From positions 1-64,000 of the forward strand of contig CAMXWV010000007.1 in assembly GCA_947252755.1 (NCBI GenBank): a DNA stretch of 64,000 nt, written 5' to 3'. The notes beneath the pieces were generated by a model. It had not been told where the DNA came from. It saw nothing but the letters and a program-made list of their open reading frames with translations, and made no database searches. Of the stretch, positions 1-8,252 are shown in pieces; position 1 is the first letter of the stretch; every line of letters begins with the position of its first letter. Made by a program: the position numbers and the translations under genes. The stretch is from an uncultured Dermabacter sp. (GTDB lineage: Bacteria; Actinomycetota; Actinomycetes; Actinomycetales; Dermabacteraceae).

Positions 1-1
1 C

Positions 2-166
2 AAGGGCCCGAGCTTCGGCAAGAGCGTTTCCCACTCGCACCGTCGCACCTCGCGCCGCTGGAACCCGAACATCCAGTCCGTGCGCGCCAACGTGAACGGC
101 ACCGCTAAGCGCGTCAACGTGTGCACTGCCTGCCTGAAGGCCGGAAAGGTTCAGCGCGCAGCCTGA
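2..166 (+). CDS. rpmB: 50S ribosomal protein L28, C-terminal part (5' end outside window)
   Basis: The window opens inside this gene; 54 codons and the TGA stop are visible. The peptide begins KGPSFGKSVSHSHRRTSRRW and runs through NPNIQSVRANVNG to VCTACLKAGKVQ, the usual end of a bacterial L28, a component of the large ribosomal subunit. The CxxC pair in VCTAC suggests the zinc-binding (C+) form, but the first cysteine pair would lie outside the window. It is convergent with thiL, separated by a hairpin, which matches the common actinobacterial rpmB/thiL arrangement. Confidence 0.93.
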   Translation, partial: KGPSFGKSVSHSHRRTSRRWNPNIQSVRANVNGTAKRVNVCTACLKAGKVQRAA

Positions 167-181
167 ACCCAGATCTGAAGC

Positions 182-211
182 AAACGGCCCCGCGGGGCCG
201 TTTCTTCGTTT
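182..211. terminator. Bidirectional terminator between rpmB and thiL
   Basis: Inverted repeat AAACGGCCCC (182-191) / GGGGCCGTTT (194-203), followed on the + strand by CTTCGTTT. It lies 16 nt after the rpmB stop and between convergent genes, so it can serve both. Confidence 0.75.
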
Positions 212-258
212 AGCGCAGCAGGTTTAACACACCATCCCAATGCCGGCCGCCGCCCCGC

Positions 259-1338
259 TCAGCCGCGAGTCTGCGCGGCGGCGGTGAAATGATCCCAGCC
301 CAGGCCGTTCCCACCGTCAATGCTCGTGATCACCGGCACGGACTCCCGCCGATCCACCACGCGCCCGATCGCGGTGAAACCGGGAACCCCAGGCCCCTGA
401 CCGCTCCCCTCGCCGTCTGCTGGCCCGGCCCAGACAGCGGGCGGAAACGCGGCGAGCATGCAGTGCTCCTCTCCCCCGGTCAGCACCCAGTTGGCTGCTG
501 ACAGGCTCACTGATCCGCTGGAGCCGGTGCGGGCGTGGAGCGCGTCGGACAGGGGCAACAGACTGGTGATCATCCGCTCGATCACCGCATCATCCAGCTG
601 AATGCTGACGCGGGAGGCATCCGCTATCCGTCCCGCATCCCGCAGCAGCCCATCGGACACATCGAGCATCGCCGACGGGGCCCGTCCCGCGGCTACGGCC
701 TTCGCTCCCAGAAGGAAGTCCGGTGAAGGCGCCTTGTGCAGCGCCAGGCACACCGCGGCGAGCTCATGCACCGTGGCCGGCAGCTCCTCCAGCCGCACTC
801 CGCCCAGCACCATGGCAAGCCCCGCCGCGCTGCAGCCGATCAGCGGCGCACCCAATGCCACCACATCCCCAGGCCGTGCTCCGGAGCGCAGCACCGGCTG
901 CTCACCGGCCAGCTCACCCACCGCGGTGACGCTGATGCACACCCGCGGCCCGGAGCCGAGGTCCCCGCCCACCACGCTTGCGCCCACGGCGCTGGAGCGG
1001 GAGGCGAGCCCCCGCGCCATCGCTTCGAGCAGCTGAACCGGGGTGCTCGGCGGAGCGGAGATCGAGACCACAAGCGCCGTGGGCCGCGCGCCCATCGCCG
1101 CCACATCCGCCAGGTTCTGCACGGCCGCTTTGGCGCCGATCTCCTCCCCCGTGGACTCCGACAGCAGGAAATCATGCCCTTCGATCATCGTGTCCGTGGT
1201 GATGATGATCCGCCCGGAGGGAACCGTGAGCAGCGCGGCATCATCTCCCGGCCCCACCTCCACCCCGGAATGCTGCGAAAACAGAGGAAGGATGCGGGCA
1301 AGAACGCCGCTTTCACCGAGGTCTGCCAGAGTGTTCAT
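259..1338 (-). CDS. thiL: Thiamine-monophosphate kinase
   Basis: ThiL phosphorylates thiamine monophosphate with ATP to make the cofactor thiamine diphosphate. The start is placed at ATG 1338 (MNTLADLGESG); the frame stays open to 1377 but that longer form would run into the divergent promoter. The glycine/aspartate-rich GPGDDAA motif of the AIR-synthase/ThiL fold is at about residues 29-35, followed by TTDTMIEGHDF and NLADVAAMGARP, all hallmark ThiL segments; LDVSDGLLRDAGRIA is the C-terminal metal/nucleotide region. The predicted 359 aa is a little longer than many ThiL proteins. It is divergent from the EamA transporter with about 65 bp between starts. Confidence 0.9.
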   Translation of the reverse strand: MNTLADLGESGVLARILPLFSQHSGVEVGPGDDAALLTVPSGRIIITTDTMIEGHDFLLSESTGEEIGAKAAVQNLADVAAMGARPTALVVSISAPPSTPVQLLEAMARGLASRSSAVGASVVGGDLGSGPRVCISVTAVGELAGEQPVLRSGARPGDVVALGAPLIGCSAAGLAMVLGGVRLEELPATVHELAAVCLALHKAPSPDFLLGAKAVAAGRAPSAMLDVSDGLLRDAGRIADASRVSIQLDDAVIERMITSLLPLSDALHARTGSSGSVSLSAANWVLTGGEEHCMLAAFPPAVWAGPADGEGSGQGPGVPGFTAIGRVVDRRESVPVITSIDGGNGLGWDHFTAAAQTRG

Positions 1339-1368
1339 AGCGTCCAGTCTTCCAGGCGCGGACCGAGT

Positions 1369-1397
1369 TTGTGCCAAGCCGTCCCCGCCCCCACACT
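1369..1397 (+). promoter_or_regulatory. Putative leaderless promoter of the EamA gene
   Basis: TTGTGC (1369-1374), 17-bp spacer, then CACACT (1392-1397, one mismatch to TANNNT). The predicted transcription start falls on or next to the ATG at 1404, so the mRNA would be leaderless. Confidence 0.35.
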
Positions 1398-1403
1398 GGA
1401 TGC

Positions 1404-2513
1404 ATGAATCCCTCCACCCAGACCGGTCCGCTGACCGTTCTCAACCTCGATGGCGAGCCCACTGAATCACCCACCACAGGGTTCGTGTCGGATGCGCCCA
1501 CTACGGGCAGCCCCACCGCGGGCATCCCGATCGTGGCGGAGATCGTGGCGGGTCATGCGGAGTTGGAGGAGAAGCCGTCAGCACCGTCCGGACTGCTGGC
1601 GGGGGCTCTGCTGGTGGTGGGAGCTGCGATCTCAATCCAGATCGGAGCTGCCCTGGCGATCAGCCTGTTTCCCACGTTCGGGCCGTGGGGCACCACCACG
1701 CTGCGGCTGTTCTTCGCCGGACTCGTGCTGCTGGTGATCACCCGCCCGCGCGTGCACCAGTGGAACCGGGAACAGTGGCTCGCGGTGGTGACGTTCGGGA
1801 TTGTGCTCGGCTCCATGAACGGCATCTTCTACATGGCGCTGGACCGCATTCCGCTCGGCATCGCGGTGTCCGTGGAGTTCATCGGCCCGCTGGCGCTGGC
1901 TGCGGTGCTGTCACGCCGGCTCGCTGACCTGGCCTGGGTGGGCTTCGCGGTGGTTGGCATCGGCCTGTTCTTCCTCAACAGCTTCACCGGGGCGGACACG
2001 CTGGACTGGCTCGGCATGGTGTTCGTGCTGATCGCAGGCGCTCTGTGGGCCGGGTACATCATGGCCAGCCAGCGCGCGGGCCAGCTCGTCTCCGGTGCCG
2101 GCGGCCTTGCCGTGGCAGTGGTGATCAGCGCAGTCATCTCCGCCCCGTTCGGGTGGCACGCCCTACCCGAAGCGGCCGCTGACTGGCGTCTGCTCGCGCT
2201 CGCATTCGCCACCGCCATGCTCGCCACAGTGGTGCCGTACTCGCTGGAGTTTGCGGCGCTGCGCCGCCTGCCAAAGTCCGTATTCGGCATTCTGCTGAGC
2301 CTTGAGCCCGTAGTCGCGGCAATCTCCGGCACGGTGCTGCTGGGCCAAGGCTTGAGCTGGCTGGCGATCCTGGCGATCGCGGTGATCGTCGTGGCCAGCG
2401 CTGGCTCCACCCTCTCCAGCTCCCGACACGGCCCCGAAGCGCCCCGCCCGGTCACCGGGCAAATCCCAGTGATCCGCGATGATGACATCAGGGATGATCC
2501 AGCGCTCGCGTAA
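1404..2513 (+). CDS. EamA/DMT-superfamily transporter
   Basis: A 369-aa polytopic membrane protein of the drug/metabolite transporter superfamily (RhtA/EamA type), which usually exports amino acids or other small metabolites. After a hydrophilic N-terminus of about 65 residues come roughly ten hydrophobic segments in two EamA repeats; typical motifs are WGTTTLRLFFAGLVLL, GSMNGIFYMALDRIPLGIAVSVEFIGPLALA and, in repeat two, LPKSVFGILLSLEPVVAAISGTVLLGQ. ATG 1404 is preferred over an upstream in-frame ATG at 1371 because it sits just downstream of a -10-like box. The substrate cannot be read from sequence. The 3' end is 10 bp from the next gene. Confidence 0.85.
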   Translation: MNPSTQTGPLTVLNLDGEPTESPTTGFVSDAPTTGSPTAGIPIVAEIVAGHAELEEKPSAPSGLLAGALLVVGAAISIQIGAALAISLFPTFGPWGTTTLRLFFAGLVLLVITRPRVHQWNREQWLAVVTFGIVLGSMNGIFYMALDRIPLGIAVSVEFIGPLALAAVLSRRLADLAWVGFAVVGIGLFFLNSFTGADTLDWLGMVFVLIAGALWAGYIMASQRAGQLVSGAGGLAVAVVISAVISAPFGWHALPEAAADWRLLALAFATAMLATVVPYSLEFAALRRLPKSVFGILLSLEPVVAAISGTVLLGQGLSWLAILAIAVIVVASAGSTLSSSRHGPEAPRPVTGQIPVIRDDDIRDDPALA

Positions 2514-2523
2514 GGTGGGTGCC

Positions 2524-3072
2524 GTGACGCCCAGTTCTGCCCCGTGCCCGCCTACCGCGCCCATCGGCTCAGCGGCACACGCTGCTGTTCGATCACCGTT
2601 CCGCGCCACTGCGGCTGCGGTTCTCACCGGGGCAGCGCTCGTGCTCAGCGGCTGCACGGTGCGCGTGCCGCCCGGCCCGGATGCTGCCAACCCGGAATGC
2701 GCACCGATCATCGTGTCCCTCCCGGATGAGCTGATCGGGCTGGAGCGCCGCGAAACCACCTCACAGTCCACCGCCGCCTGGGGCGAGGGTGAAAAGACCG
2801 TGGTGCTGCGCTGCGGTGTGGAGCCGCCGCCGCCCACCACCGACCTGTGCACCACGATGAAGTCCGCCAGCGGCACCGTGGACTGGATCGTCCGCGAAGA
2901 TGACGAAACCGGCATCGTCACGTTCACCACCTACGGCCGCAGCCCCGCCGTGGACATCACGGTGCCACGTGCGGCCGCTCCGGATCAGCCCAGCTCCGCG
3001 CCGCTCGGCGTCGCCGGGCTCGTAGCCCCGATCGAGCAGACGAAGTTCTGCGTAGGACCGGGAGAGGCGTAA
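2524..3072 (+). CDS. DUF3515-type lipoprotein
   Basis: Predicted secreted lipoprotein of 182 aa. The GTG at 2524 is chosen because AAGGTGGG sits just upstream; an in-frame ATG at 2479 would overlap the EamA gene. The N-terminus has a positively charged stretch, a hydrophobic core (ATAAAVLTGAALVL) and a lipobox LSGC, then a Pro-rich mature region with three further cysteines. In actinomycetes a DUF3515 protein is typically found near ddl and thiL, as here, which is the main reason for the family call. The function is unknown; a cell-envelope location is inferred from the lipobox. Confidence 0.65.
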   Translation: MTPSSAPCPPTAPIGSAAHAAVRSPFRATAAAVLTGAALVLSGCTVRVPPGPDAANPECAPIIVSLPDELIGLERRETTSQSTAAWGEGEKTVVLRCGVEPPPPTTDLCTTMKSASGTVDWIVREDDETGIVTFTTYGRSPAVDITVPRAAAPDQPSSAPLGVAGLVAPIEQTKFCVGPGEA

Positions 3073-3117
3073 CAGACAAGCGCCCAGTGCAGGAGGGTTC
3101 TCAGCGCAGGCTGGCTC

Positions 3118-4230
3118 TCAGCGCAGGCCCACGCGCTTGTTCAGCGCGGACTCGATCAGCAGGGTGATCAGATCCGTGTAGCTGGTGCCCATGTGCTCCC
3201 ACAGCACGGGGAACATGGAAAACGGCGTGAAGCCGGGCATCGTGTTCACCTCATTGACCGTGACCTGCCCGTTCTCCTCCACGAACACGTCGATGCGGGC
3301 CAGAGATTCCAGATCGAGCGCGTCGAACGTGCGAGCGGCGATGGCGCGCACCTGCTCCGCCACCTCGTCGGGGATCGCGGCCGGCACCGTGATGGACACG
3401 GTGCCCTTGCCGAAATACTTCGACCCGTAATCGTAGAAGTCCAGGTCCTCCCCCACGGACACCTCGCCCGGCAGAGTGGTGCGCACCGGCTCCCCCGGCA
3501 CAATCCGCAGTGCGCCGCACTCCACTTCTCGGCCGTTGATGCCCGCTTCCACCAGCACCTTCGGATCCACCGCGAATGCGTCGGCCAGCGCCTGATCAAG
3601 TGCGCTGAGATCCTCGATACGGGACACTCCCAGGCTGGAGCCGGCGCGGGCAGGCTTGATGAACAGCGGCAGCGGCAGCTCCTGAATCGCCGGCAGCAGC
3701 TCCGCTCGGCGCTCATCCCACGTGTCCGCGTGCACCACCACCCCATCGGCAACGCGGATACCCGCCTGCTGCAGAAGCCGCTTGGTGACGTCCTTGTCCA
3801 TAGCGGCGCTGGAGCCGAACACACCGGAGCCCACATACGGCAGATCCAGCAGGTCGAACAGGCCCTGAATGGTGCCGTCCTCCCCGTTCGGACCGTGCAG
3901 CACCGGGAAGAACACGTCCACATCCGCACAGTGCTCCACGCGCCCATCCCGGATCACCCGCAGCTCGTTCGGCTGGCCGTCCCGGCGGGCCCGAGTGGGC
4001 ATCAGGATCTCATCACCGGTCATCGGCACAGACGGCGCCGCGGAATCCCGGATCTGCCACTGCTTGGGATCATCGGAGACCAGGCGGAAGCGGCCATCCT
4101 CCGCGATGCCGATCGGGATCACGGTGAAGCGGTCGCGGTCAATCGCGGAGAGGATGCCGCCAGCTGTGATGCACGAAATGCCGTGCTCGCCGGAGCGTCC
4201 GCCGAAGATGAGGGCCACTGTGGTGTGCAT
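3118..4230 (-). CDS. ddl: D-alanine--D-alanine ligase
   Basis: ATP-grasp enzyme that joins two D-alanines for the peptidoglycan stem peptide. Starting at ATG 4230, the 370-aa protein opens with LIFGGRSGEHGIS, the Ddl N-terminal signature, contains FIKPARAGSSLGVSRI (ATP-grasp loop), EVECGALRI and ends with RIDVFVEENGQVTVNEVNTMPGFTP, the Mg/ATP-binding end. An AAGGAG Shine-Dalgarno (4250-4245) lies upstream and overlaps the stop codon of gpsA, 18 nt away, so the two are probably co-transcribed. All expected motifs are present. Confidence 0.95.
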   Translation of the reverse strand: MHTTVALIFGGRSGEHGISCITAGGILSAIDRDRFTVIPIGIAEDGRFRLVSDDPKQWQIRDSAAPSVPMTGDEILMPTRARRDGQPNELRVIRDGRVEHCADVDVFFPVLHGPNGEDGTIQGLFDLLDLPYVGSGVFGSSAAMDKDVTKRLLQQAGIRVADGVVVHADTWDERRAELLPAIQELPLPLFIKPARAGSSLGVSRIEDLSALDQALADAFAVDPKVLVEAGINGREVECGALRIVPGEPVRTTLPGEVSVGEDLDFYDYGSKYFGKGTVSITVPAAIPDEVAEQVRAIAARTFDALDLESLARIDVFVEENGQVTVNEVNTMPGFTPFSMFPVLWEHMGTSYTDLITLLIESALNKRVGLR

Positions 4231-4248
4231 AAGGTGTGTGCTCGCTCC

Positions 4249-5340
4249 TTATTCAGGCCGAAGCGACCGGGACAGCAGCTCCTCGGTCACACTGGCGATG
4301 TCACGCCCGTGGTCGATGACGTCCACGAGCCGGGTGGTGATGGGCAGGTCGATGTGCAGCCGCTGACCGATCGGACGGATCGCACGCGCGGTGGCCACTC
4401 CCTCAGCTGTCTGGCCGACTGATTCCCGGGCTGCCTCCACGCTCAGACCCTGGCCAAGGGCGAAGCCGAGCCGGAAGTTCCGGGACAGCGGGGAGGCGCA
4501 GGTTGCCACCAGGTCCCCCATTCCCGCCAGGCCCGCAAACGTCTCCGGCTGAGCGCCGAGCGCCGTGCCCAGACGGGCCATCTCCGCCAGGCCGCGCGTG
4601 ATCAGGCTGGCGCGGGTGTTATCCCCGTAGCCGAGCCCCGCAGCTGCGCCTACCGCTGTGGCGATCACGTTCTTCATGGCGCCGGCCAGCTCAACCCCCA
4701 CCACGTCACCCGACACGTAGGTGCGGAAGAACGGGGCTCGGCACCAGTGCGCCACGTCTTCTGCCACGCGCTGATCCGCACCGGCCACCACGGCCGCGCA
4801 CGGCTGGCGCTGGGCGATCTCCGCAGCAAGATTCGGTCCGCTGAGCACAGCGATCTGGGCGGGGTCCACTCCCCCGGCCTCAGCGATCACACTGCTGATC
4901 CGCTCATTCGTGCCGAGCTCAATGCCTTTGATGAGGGACAGCACCGGCACGCTGGGCAGCGCCGGCCACTGCTGAAGGTTGGTGCGCAACGTCTGCGCTG
5001 GCACGGCCAGCACCACTCCCTGCGCTCCGGTGAGCACAGCGGCGGCATCAGCTGAAGCGGTGACGGCTTCGGGCAGGCGCAGGCCCGGCATGTAGGCCTT
5101 GTTGGTGCCGTATTCGCTGATCTCCTCAGCGATCTCCGGCCGACGCGCCCACATCCGCACCTCGGCCCCGCCGGCGGCCAGCACATGAGCGAACGTGGTG
5201 GCCCAGCTGCCCGCTCCCAGCACCGCAATCCGCGGCGCACCTCCTAACTGCCCGGAGCTGGACAGCCTGCTGTCTGATAGTCCAGAGCTGGACGGCCCGC
5301 TGGTGGATGCCATGCCGCTGGGAGGGATGCGCTCAGCCAT
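4249..5340 (-). CDS. gpsA: Glycerol-3-phosphate dehydrogenase [NAD(P)+]
   Basis: Reduces dihydroxyacetone phosphate to sn-glycerol 3-phosphate for phospholipid synthesis. The Rossmann motif GAGSWATTFAHVLA lies near residue 40, after a serine-rich N-terminal extension of about 35 residues that is not part of the usual enzyme. Family motifs LIKGIE, LSGPNLAAEIA, the catalytic-lysine segment GAMKNVIATAVGAAAGLG and GDNTRASLITRGLAEM are all present. ATG 5340 is preferred (363 aa); it overlaps the preceding DUF2867 stop by 8 nt, implying translational coupling. A longer in-frame start at 5403 looks unlikely. It stands directly upstream of ddl. Confidence 0.93.
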   Translation of the reverse strand: MAERIPPSGMASTSGPSSSGLSDSRLSSSGQLGGAPRIAVLGAGSWATTFAHVLAAGGAEVRMWARRPEIAEEISEYGTNKAYMPGLRLPEAVTASADAAAVLTGAQGVVLAVPAQTLRTNLQQWPALPSVPVLSLIKGIELGTNERISSVIAEAGGVDPAQIAVLSGPNLAAEIAQRQPCAAVVAGADQRVAEDVAHWCRAPFFRTYVSGDVVGVELAGAMKNVIATAVGAAAGLGYGDNTRASLITRGLAEMARLGTALGAQPETFAGLAGMGDLVATCASPLSRNFRLGFALGQGLSVEAARESVGQTAEGVATARAIRPIGQRLHIDLPITTRLVDVIDHGRDIASVTEELLSRSLRPE

Positions 5341-6007
5341 GGCGCCGGGGCTCGGAGCCCGAATGACCAGCCTCCAGCCTCTTCGGCATCCGCGACATTC
5401 CAAGCAGCCCGGAGCGCCGACCGCCTGCCTCCACGGTGCGGCGGCGCAGGGTCACCGGGGCGCGGCGGGCCAGCGTATGAATGGCCGACGCGTGCGTGAG
5501 CCGACGCGGCGCCCACGTGAAGCGGCCGCGGATCGTGCGGTATTTGACGGCGGTGGTGATGCGCAGCAGCTTCGCACCCGGCTCCACTGCCACACCGATG
5601 CGGATCATCAGGCTTGGCGTGTCATCGCGCACCAGCGCTTCTGAGCCCTGCACCTCCAGCACATCACGCTGACGCGCCGGCGGCGGCACCAGATCAAACA
5701 GCCGGATCGCCTCATTGCGCAGCGCGGAAGCGCCGCGGGAGGCGATCGTGGCATTGTCATGGCTGAAGATCGCCTCAGCCCAAGCCCGCGGATCTGTTTC
5801 ATGCACACCGCGCGTGGGAACGATCACCACATCGCAGTAGTCCGGGGAGGGGATGTCGCGCAGCGCCAGCGAGTGATAGCCGGTGCTGCGATCAGCACTG
5901 TCCGCCTCGAGTGCACGCTTCGCCCCGGCAGTGCTGTCCGCGCCGCGCGTGCTCTCGCTATCCGGTTCGATCACAATCTCGGGATGGTCAGAGGAGCGGT
6001 CGGTCAC
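5333..6007 (-). CDS. DUF2867-like protein of unknown function
   Basis: Predicted soluble protein of 224 aa with no signal peptide. After about 50 hydrophilic residues it reads DYCDVVIVPT, then WAEAIFS, ALRNEAIRLFDLVPP and GVAVEPGAKLLRITTAVKYRTIRGRFTW, a pattern I associate with the DUF2867 family. The C-terminal 30 residues are basic. It sits between murA and gpsA, where many actinomycetes carry a lysophosphatidate acyltransferase (plsC), but no acyltransferase HX4D motif is visible. Overlap with gpsA suggests one operon. The family call is tentative. Confidence 0.6.
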   Translation of the reverse strand: MTDRSSDHPEIVIEPDSESTRGADSTAGAKRALEADSADRSTGYHSLALRDIPSPDYCDVVIVPTRGVHETDPRAWAEAIFSHDNATIASRGASALRNEAIRLFDLVPPPARQRDVLEVQGSEALVRDDTPSLMIRIGVAVEPGAKLLRITTAVKYRTIRGRFTWAPRRLTHASAIHTLARRAPVTLRRRTVEAGGRRSGLLGMSRMPKRLEAGHSGSEPRRHG

Positions 6008-6069
6008 AGGGTCTCCTTGCAGTTGCGGGTCAGCGAAGCGGAGGGCAGGTCACTGAAGCAGCGGGCAGG

Positions 6070-7386
6070 TCACTCGTCCCAGATCTCCGCGCCCAGCGCG
6101 CGGAGCTTATCGCGGAAAGATTCGTAGCCGCGGTCGATCAGGTCAATCCCGTGGATATGGGACAGACCATCGGCAGCGAGCGCTGCAATCAGATAGGAGA
6201 AGCCGCCGCGCAGGTCCGGCACCGTGATATCCCGGCCCACCAGCTGGCGCGGCCCTGAGATCACCGCGGAATGATCGAAGTTGCGCTGACCGAAACGACA
6301 GCGGGAACCGCCCAGGCACTCGCGGAACACCTGGATGGTGGCGCCCATTTCGTTGAGCGCAGAGGTGAAGCCGAGCCGGTTCTCGTACACCGTCTCGTGC
6401 ACGATGGAGATGCCCTCCACCTGGGACAGCAGCACCACCAGCGGCTGCTGCCAGTCCGTCATGAAGCCCGGGTGCACATCGGTTTCGATCGCCACCGGGT
6501 TCAGCGGCTCACCCGGGTGGTAGAAGCGGATGCCCTCATCGAGGATCTCCGCGCCAGCGCCCACCTTGCGCAGCACGTTGAGGAAGGTGGACATGCTCTT
6601 CTGCTCAGCGCCGCGCACGAACACGTCACCACCGGTGACGATCGCCGCGCAGGCCCAGGAGCCGGCTTCGATGCGGTCCGGAATCGCGCGGTGACGGTAG
6701 CCGCCAAGCCGGTCCACTCCCTGGATCTCGATGGTGCGGTCGGTGCGGATCGAGATGATCGCACCCATCTTCTGCAGCACCGCGATGAGATCCTCGATCT
6801 CCGGCTCCACCGCCGCGTTCACAAGCTCCGTGATGCCTTCTGCTCGCACCGCGGTCAGCAGCACCTGCTCGGTGGCTCCCACGCTCGGGTATTCGAGCCG
6901 GATCTTGGTGCCCTTCAGCCCGTTCGGCGCGGTGATCGAGATGCCGAACTCGCGCTTGTCCACCTGCGCGCCGAACTCACGCAGCACATCGAGGTGATAG
7001 TTGATGGGGCGGTCACCGATCCGGCAGCCGCCCAGGTCCGGGATGATCGCTTCGCCGAGCCGGTGCAGCAGCGGGCCGCAGAACAGGATCGGGATGCGGG
7101 AGCTGCCGGCGTGCGCGTCAATATCCGCCACATGCGCTTTCTCCACATTGGACGGATCCATGCGGATGACTCCGCCCTCAACGTCCCGCTCCACGTGCAC
7201 ACCGTGCACGCGCAGCAGCTCACTGACGATCTGCACATCACGGATGTCCGGAACCGACCACAGCTCACTGGGCTCCTCACCGAGCAGCGCAGCCACCATC
7301 GCCTTGGAGACGAGGTTCTTCGCACCGCGAACAGTGATCTCACCCCGAAGCGGCTTGCCGCCGCGGACAGTCAGCGTTGTGCTCAT
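6070..7386 (-). CDS. murA: UDP-N-acetylglucosamine 1-carboxyvinyltransferase
   Basis: First committed step of peptidoglycan synthesis: transfer of enolpyruvate from PEP to UDP-GlcNAc, the fosfomycin target. In the 438-aa protein the substrate-binding RGAKNLVSKAM lies at residues 20-30 and the catalytic cysteine is kept in GGCRIGDRP (Cys121), so a fosfomycin-sensitive type is predicted. PDRIEAGSWACAAIVTGG and MTDWQQPLVVLLSQ are also typical. GAGGAAC directly precedes the ATG. The DUF2867 and gpsA genes follow on the same strand. Confidence 0.95.
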   Translation of the reverse strand: MSTTLTVRGGKPLRGEITVRGAKNLVSKAMVAALLGEEPSELWSVPDIRDVQIVSELLRVHGVHVERDVEGGVIRMDPSNVEKAHVADIDAHAGSSRIPILFCGPLLHRLGEAIIPDLGGCRIGDRPINYHLDVLREFGAQVDKREFGISITAPNGLKGTKIRLEYPSVGATEQVLLTAVRAEGITELVNAAVEPEIEDLIAVLQKMGAIISIRTDRTIEIQGVDRLGGYRHRAIPDRIEAGSWACAAIVTGGDVFVRGAEQKSMSTFLNVLRKVGAGAEILDEGIRFYHPGEPLNPVAIETDVHPGFMTDWQQPLVVLLSQVEGISIVHETVYENRLGFTSALNEMGATIQVFRECLGGSRCRFGQRNFDHSAVISGPRQLVGRDITVPDLRGGFSYLIAALAADGLSHIHGIDLIDRGYESFRDKLRALGAEIWDE

Positions 7387-7484
7387 CGTTCCTCATACAT
7401 CACTCGAAGCGAATGACCCCGCACCGAGGCCACCCATTGACCGATCCACCATACCGGAGCCGCCTTACAGATGAGAGCGCCCGC

Positions 7485-7527
7485 CCTGTGATCTGCGGCC
7501 GGCTCCACGCAGGCGGCGGATCACAGG
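7485..7527 (-). terminator. Hairpin downstream of leuD
   Basis: Perfect 9-bp arms CCTGTGATC (7485-7493) and GATCACAGG (7519-7527) with further pairing in the loop. It lies about 65 nt after the leuD stop and before murA. No U-tract follows, so termination is inferred. Confidence 0.5.
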
Positions 7528-7591
7528 ACGGACACACGTGCAGAGAGCAATGAGACGCCTCAGGCCTGCTGAGCATCAGATCTCCTGGGCA

Positions 7592-8209
7592 TCAGACCTG
7601 CTGGGAATCGAGGGTTTTTGCGGGCAGGGTCTTCGGCATCCACGCGGGGCGCGTCGCCTCAAAGGCGGTGATGTCCTCCTCGTGGCGCAGCGTGAGCCCG
7701 ATGTCATCCAGGCCCTCCATCAGACGCCAGCGCGTGTAGTCATCGATCTCAAACGGCAGGGTCAGATCACCAGCCTGCACCGACCGGTTCACCAGGTCCA
7801 CGGTGATCTCGGTGCCGGGCTCGTTCTCCAGCTTCTTCCACAGCTGCTCAATGTCCTCCTCGGCAAGCACACCCGCCACAAGCCCCTGCTTGCCCGCATT
7901 GCCGCGGAAGATCTCTGCGAAGCGGCTGGAAAGAACCGCTTTGAACCCGTAATCGCGCAACGCCCACACGGCGTGCTCACGGGAGGAACCGGTGCCGAAG
8001 TCCGGGCCGGCCACCAGCACAGTGCCCTTGGAGAACGGCTCCTGGTTCAGCACGAAGTCGGGATCATTGCGCCAGGCGTTGAAGAGCCCGTCGTCATACC
8101 CGGTTTTGGTGACGCGTTTGAGGTACACCGCCGGGATGATCTGGTCGGTGTCAACATTGGAACGGCGCAGCGGAACGCCGATGCCGGTGTGAGAAGTGAA
8201 CTTGTCCAT
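7592..8209 (-). CDS. leuD: 3-isopropylmalate dehydratase small subunit
   Basis: Small (swivel) subunit of isopropylmalate isomerase, acting with LeuC in leucine synthesis. ATG 8209 gives a 205-aa protein beginning MDKFTSHTGIGVPLRRSNVDTDQI; the open frame extends upstream but that part overlaps leuC and has no similarity to LeuD. Hallmarks are NVDTDQIIPA, GPDFGTGSSREHAVWAL and SRFAEIFRGNAGKQGL. It follows leuC after 43 nt in the same orientation and should be co-transcribed with it. Confidence 0.95.
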   Translation of the reverse strand: MDKFTSHTGIGVPLRRSNVDTDQIIPAVYLKRVTKTGYDDGLFNAWRNDPDFVLNQEPFSKGTVLVAGPDFGTGSSREHAVWALRDYGFKAVLSSRFAEIFRGNAGKQGLVAGVLAEEDIEQLWKKLENEPGTEITVDLVNRSVQAGDLTLPFEIDDYTRWRLMEGLDDIGLTLRHEEDITAFEATRPAWMPKTLPAKTLDSQQV

Positions 8210-8252
8210 GGATTCAGGTCCTAGGTTGAAGGGAATGCGTCGGCAGAAGAGA

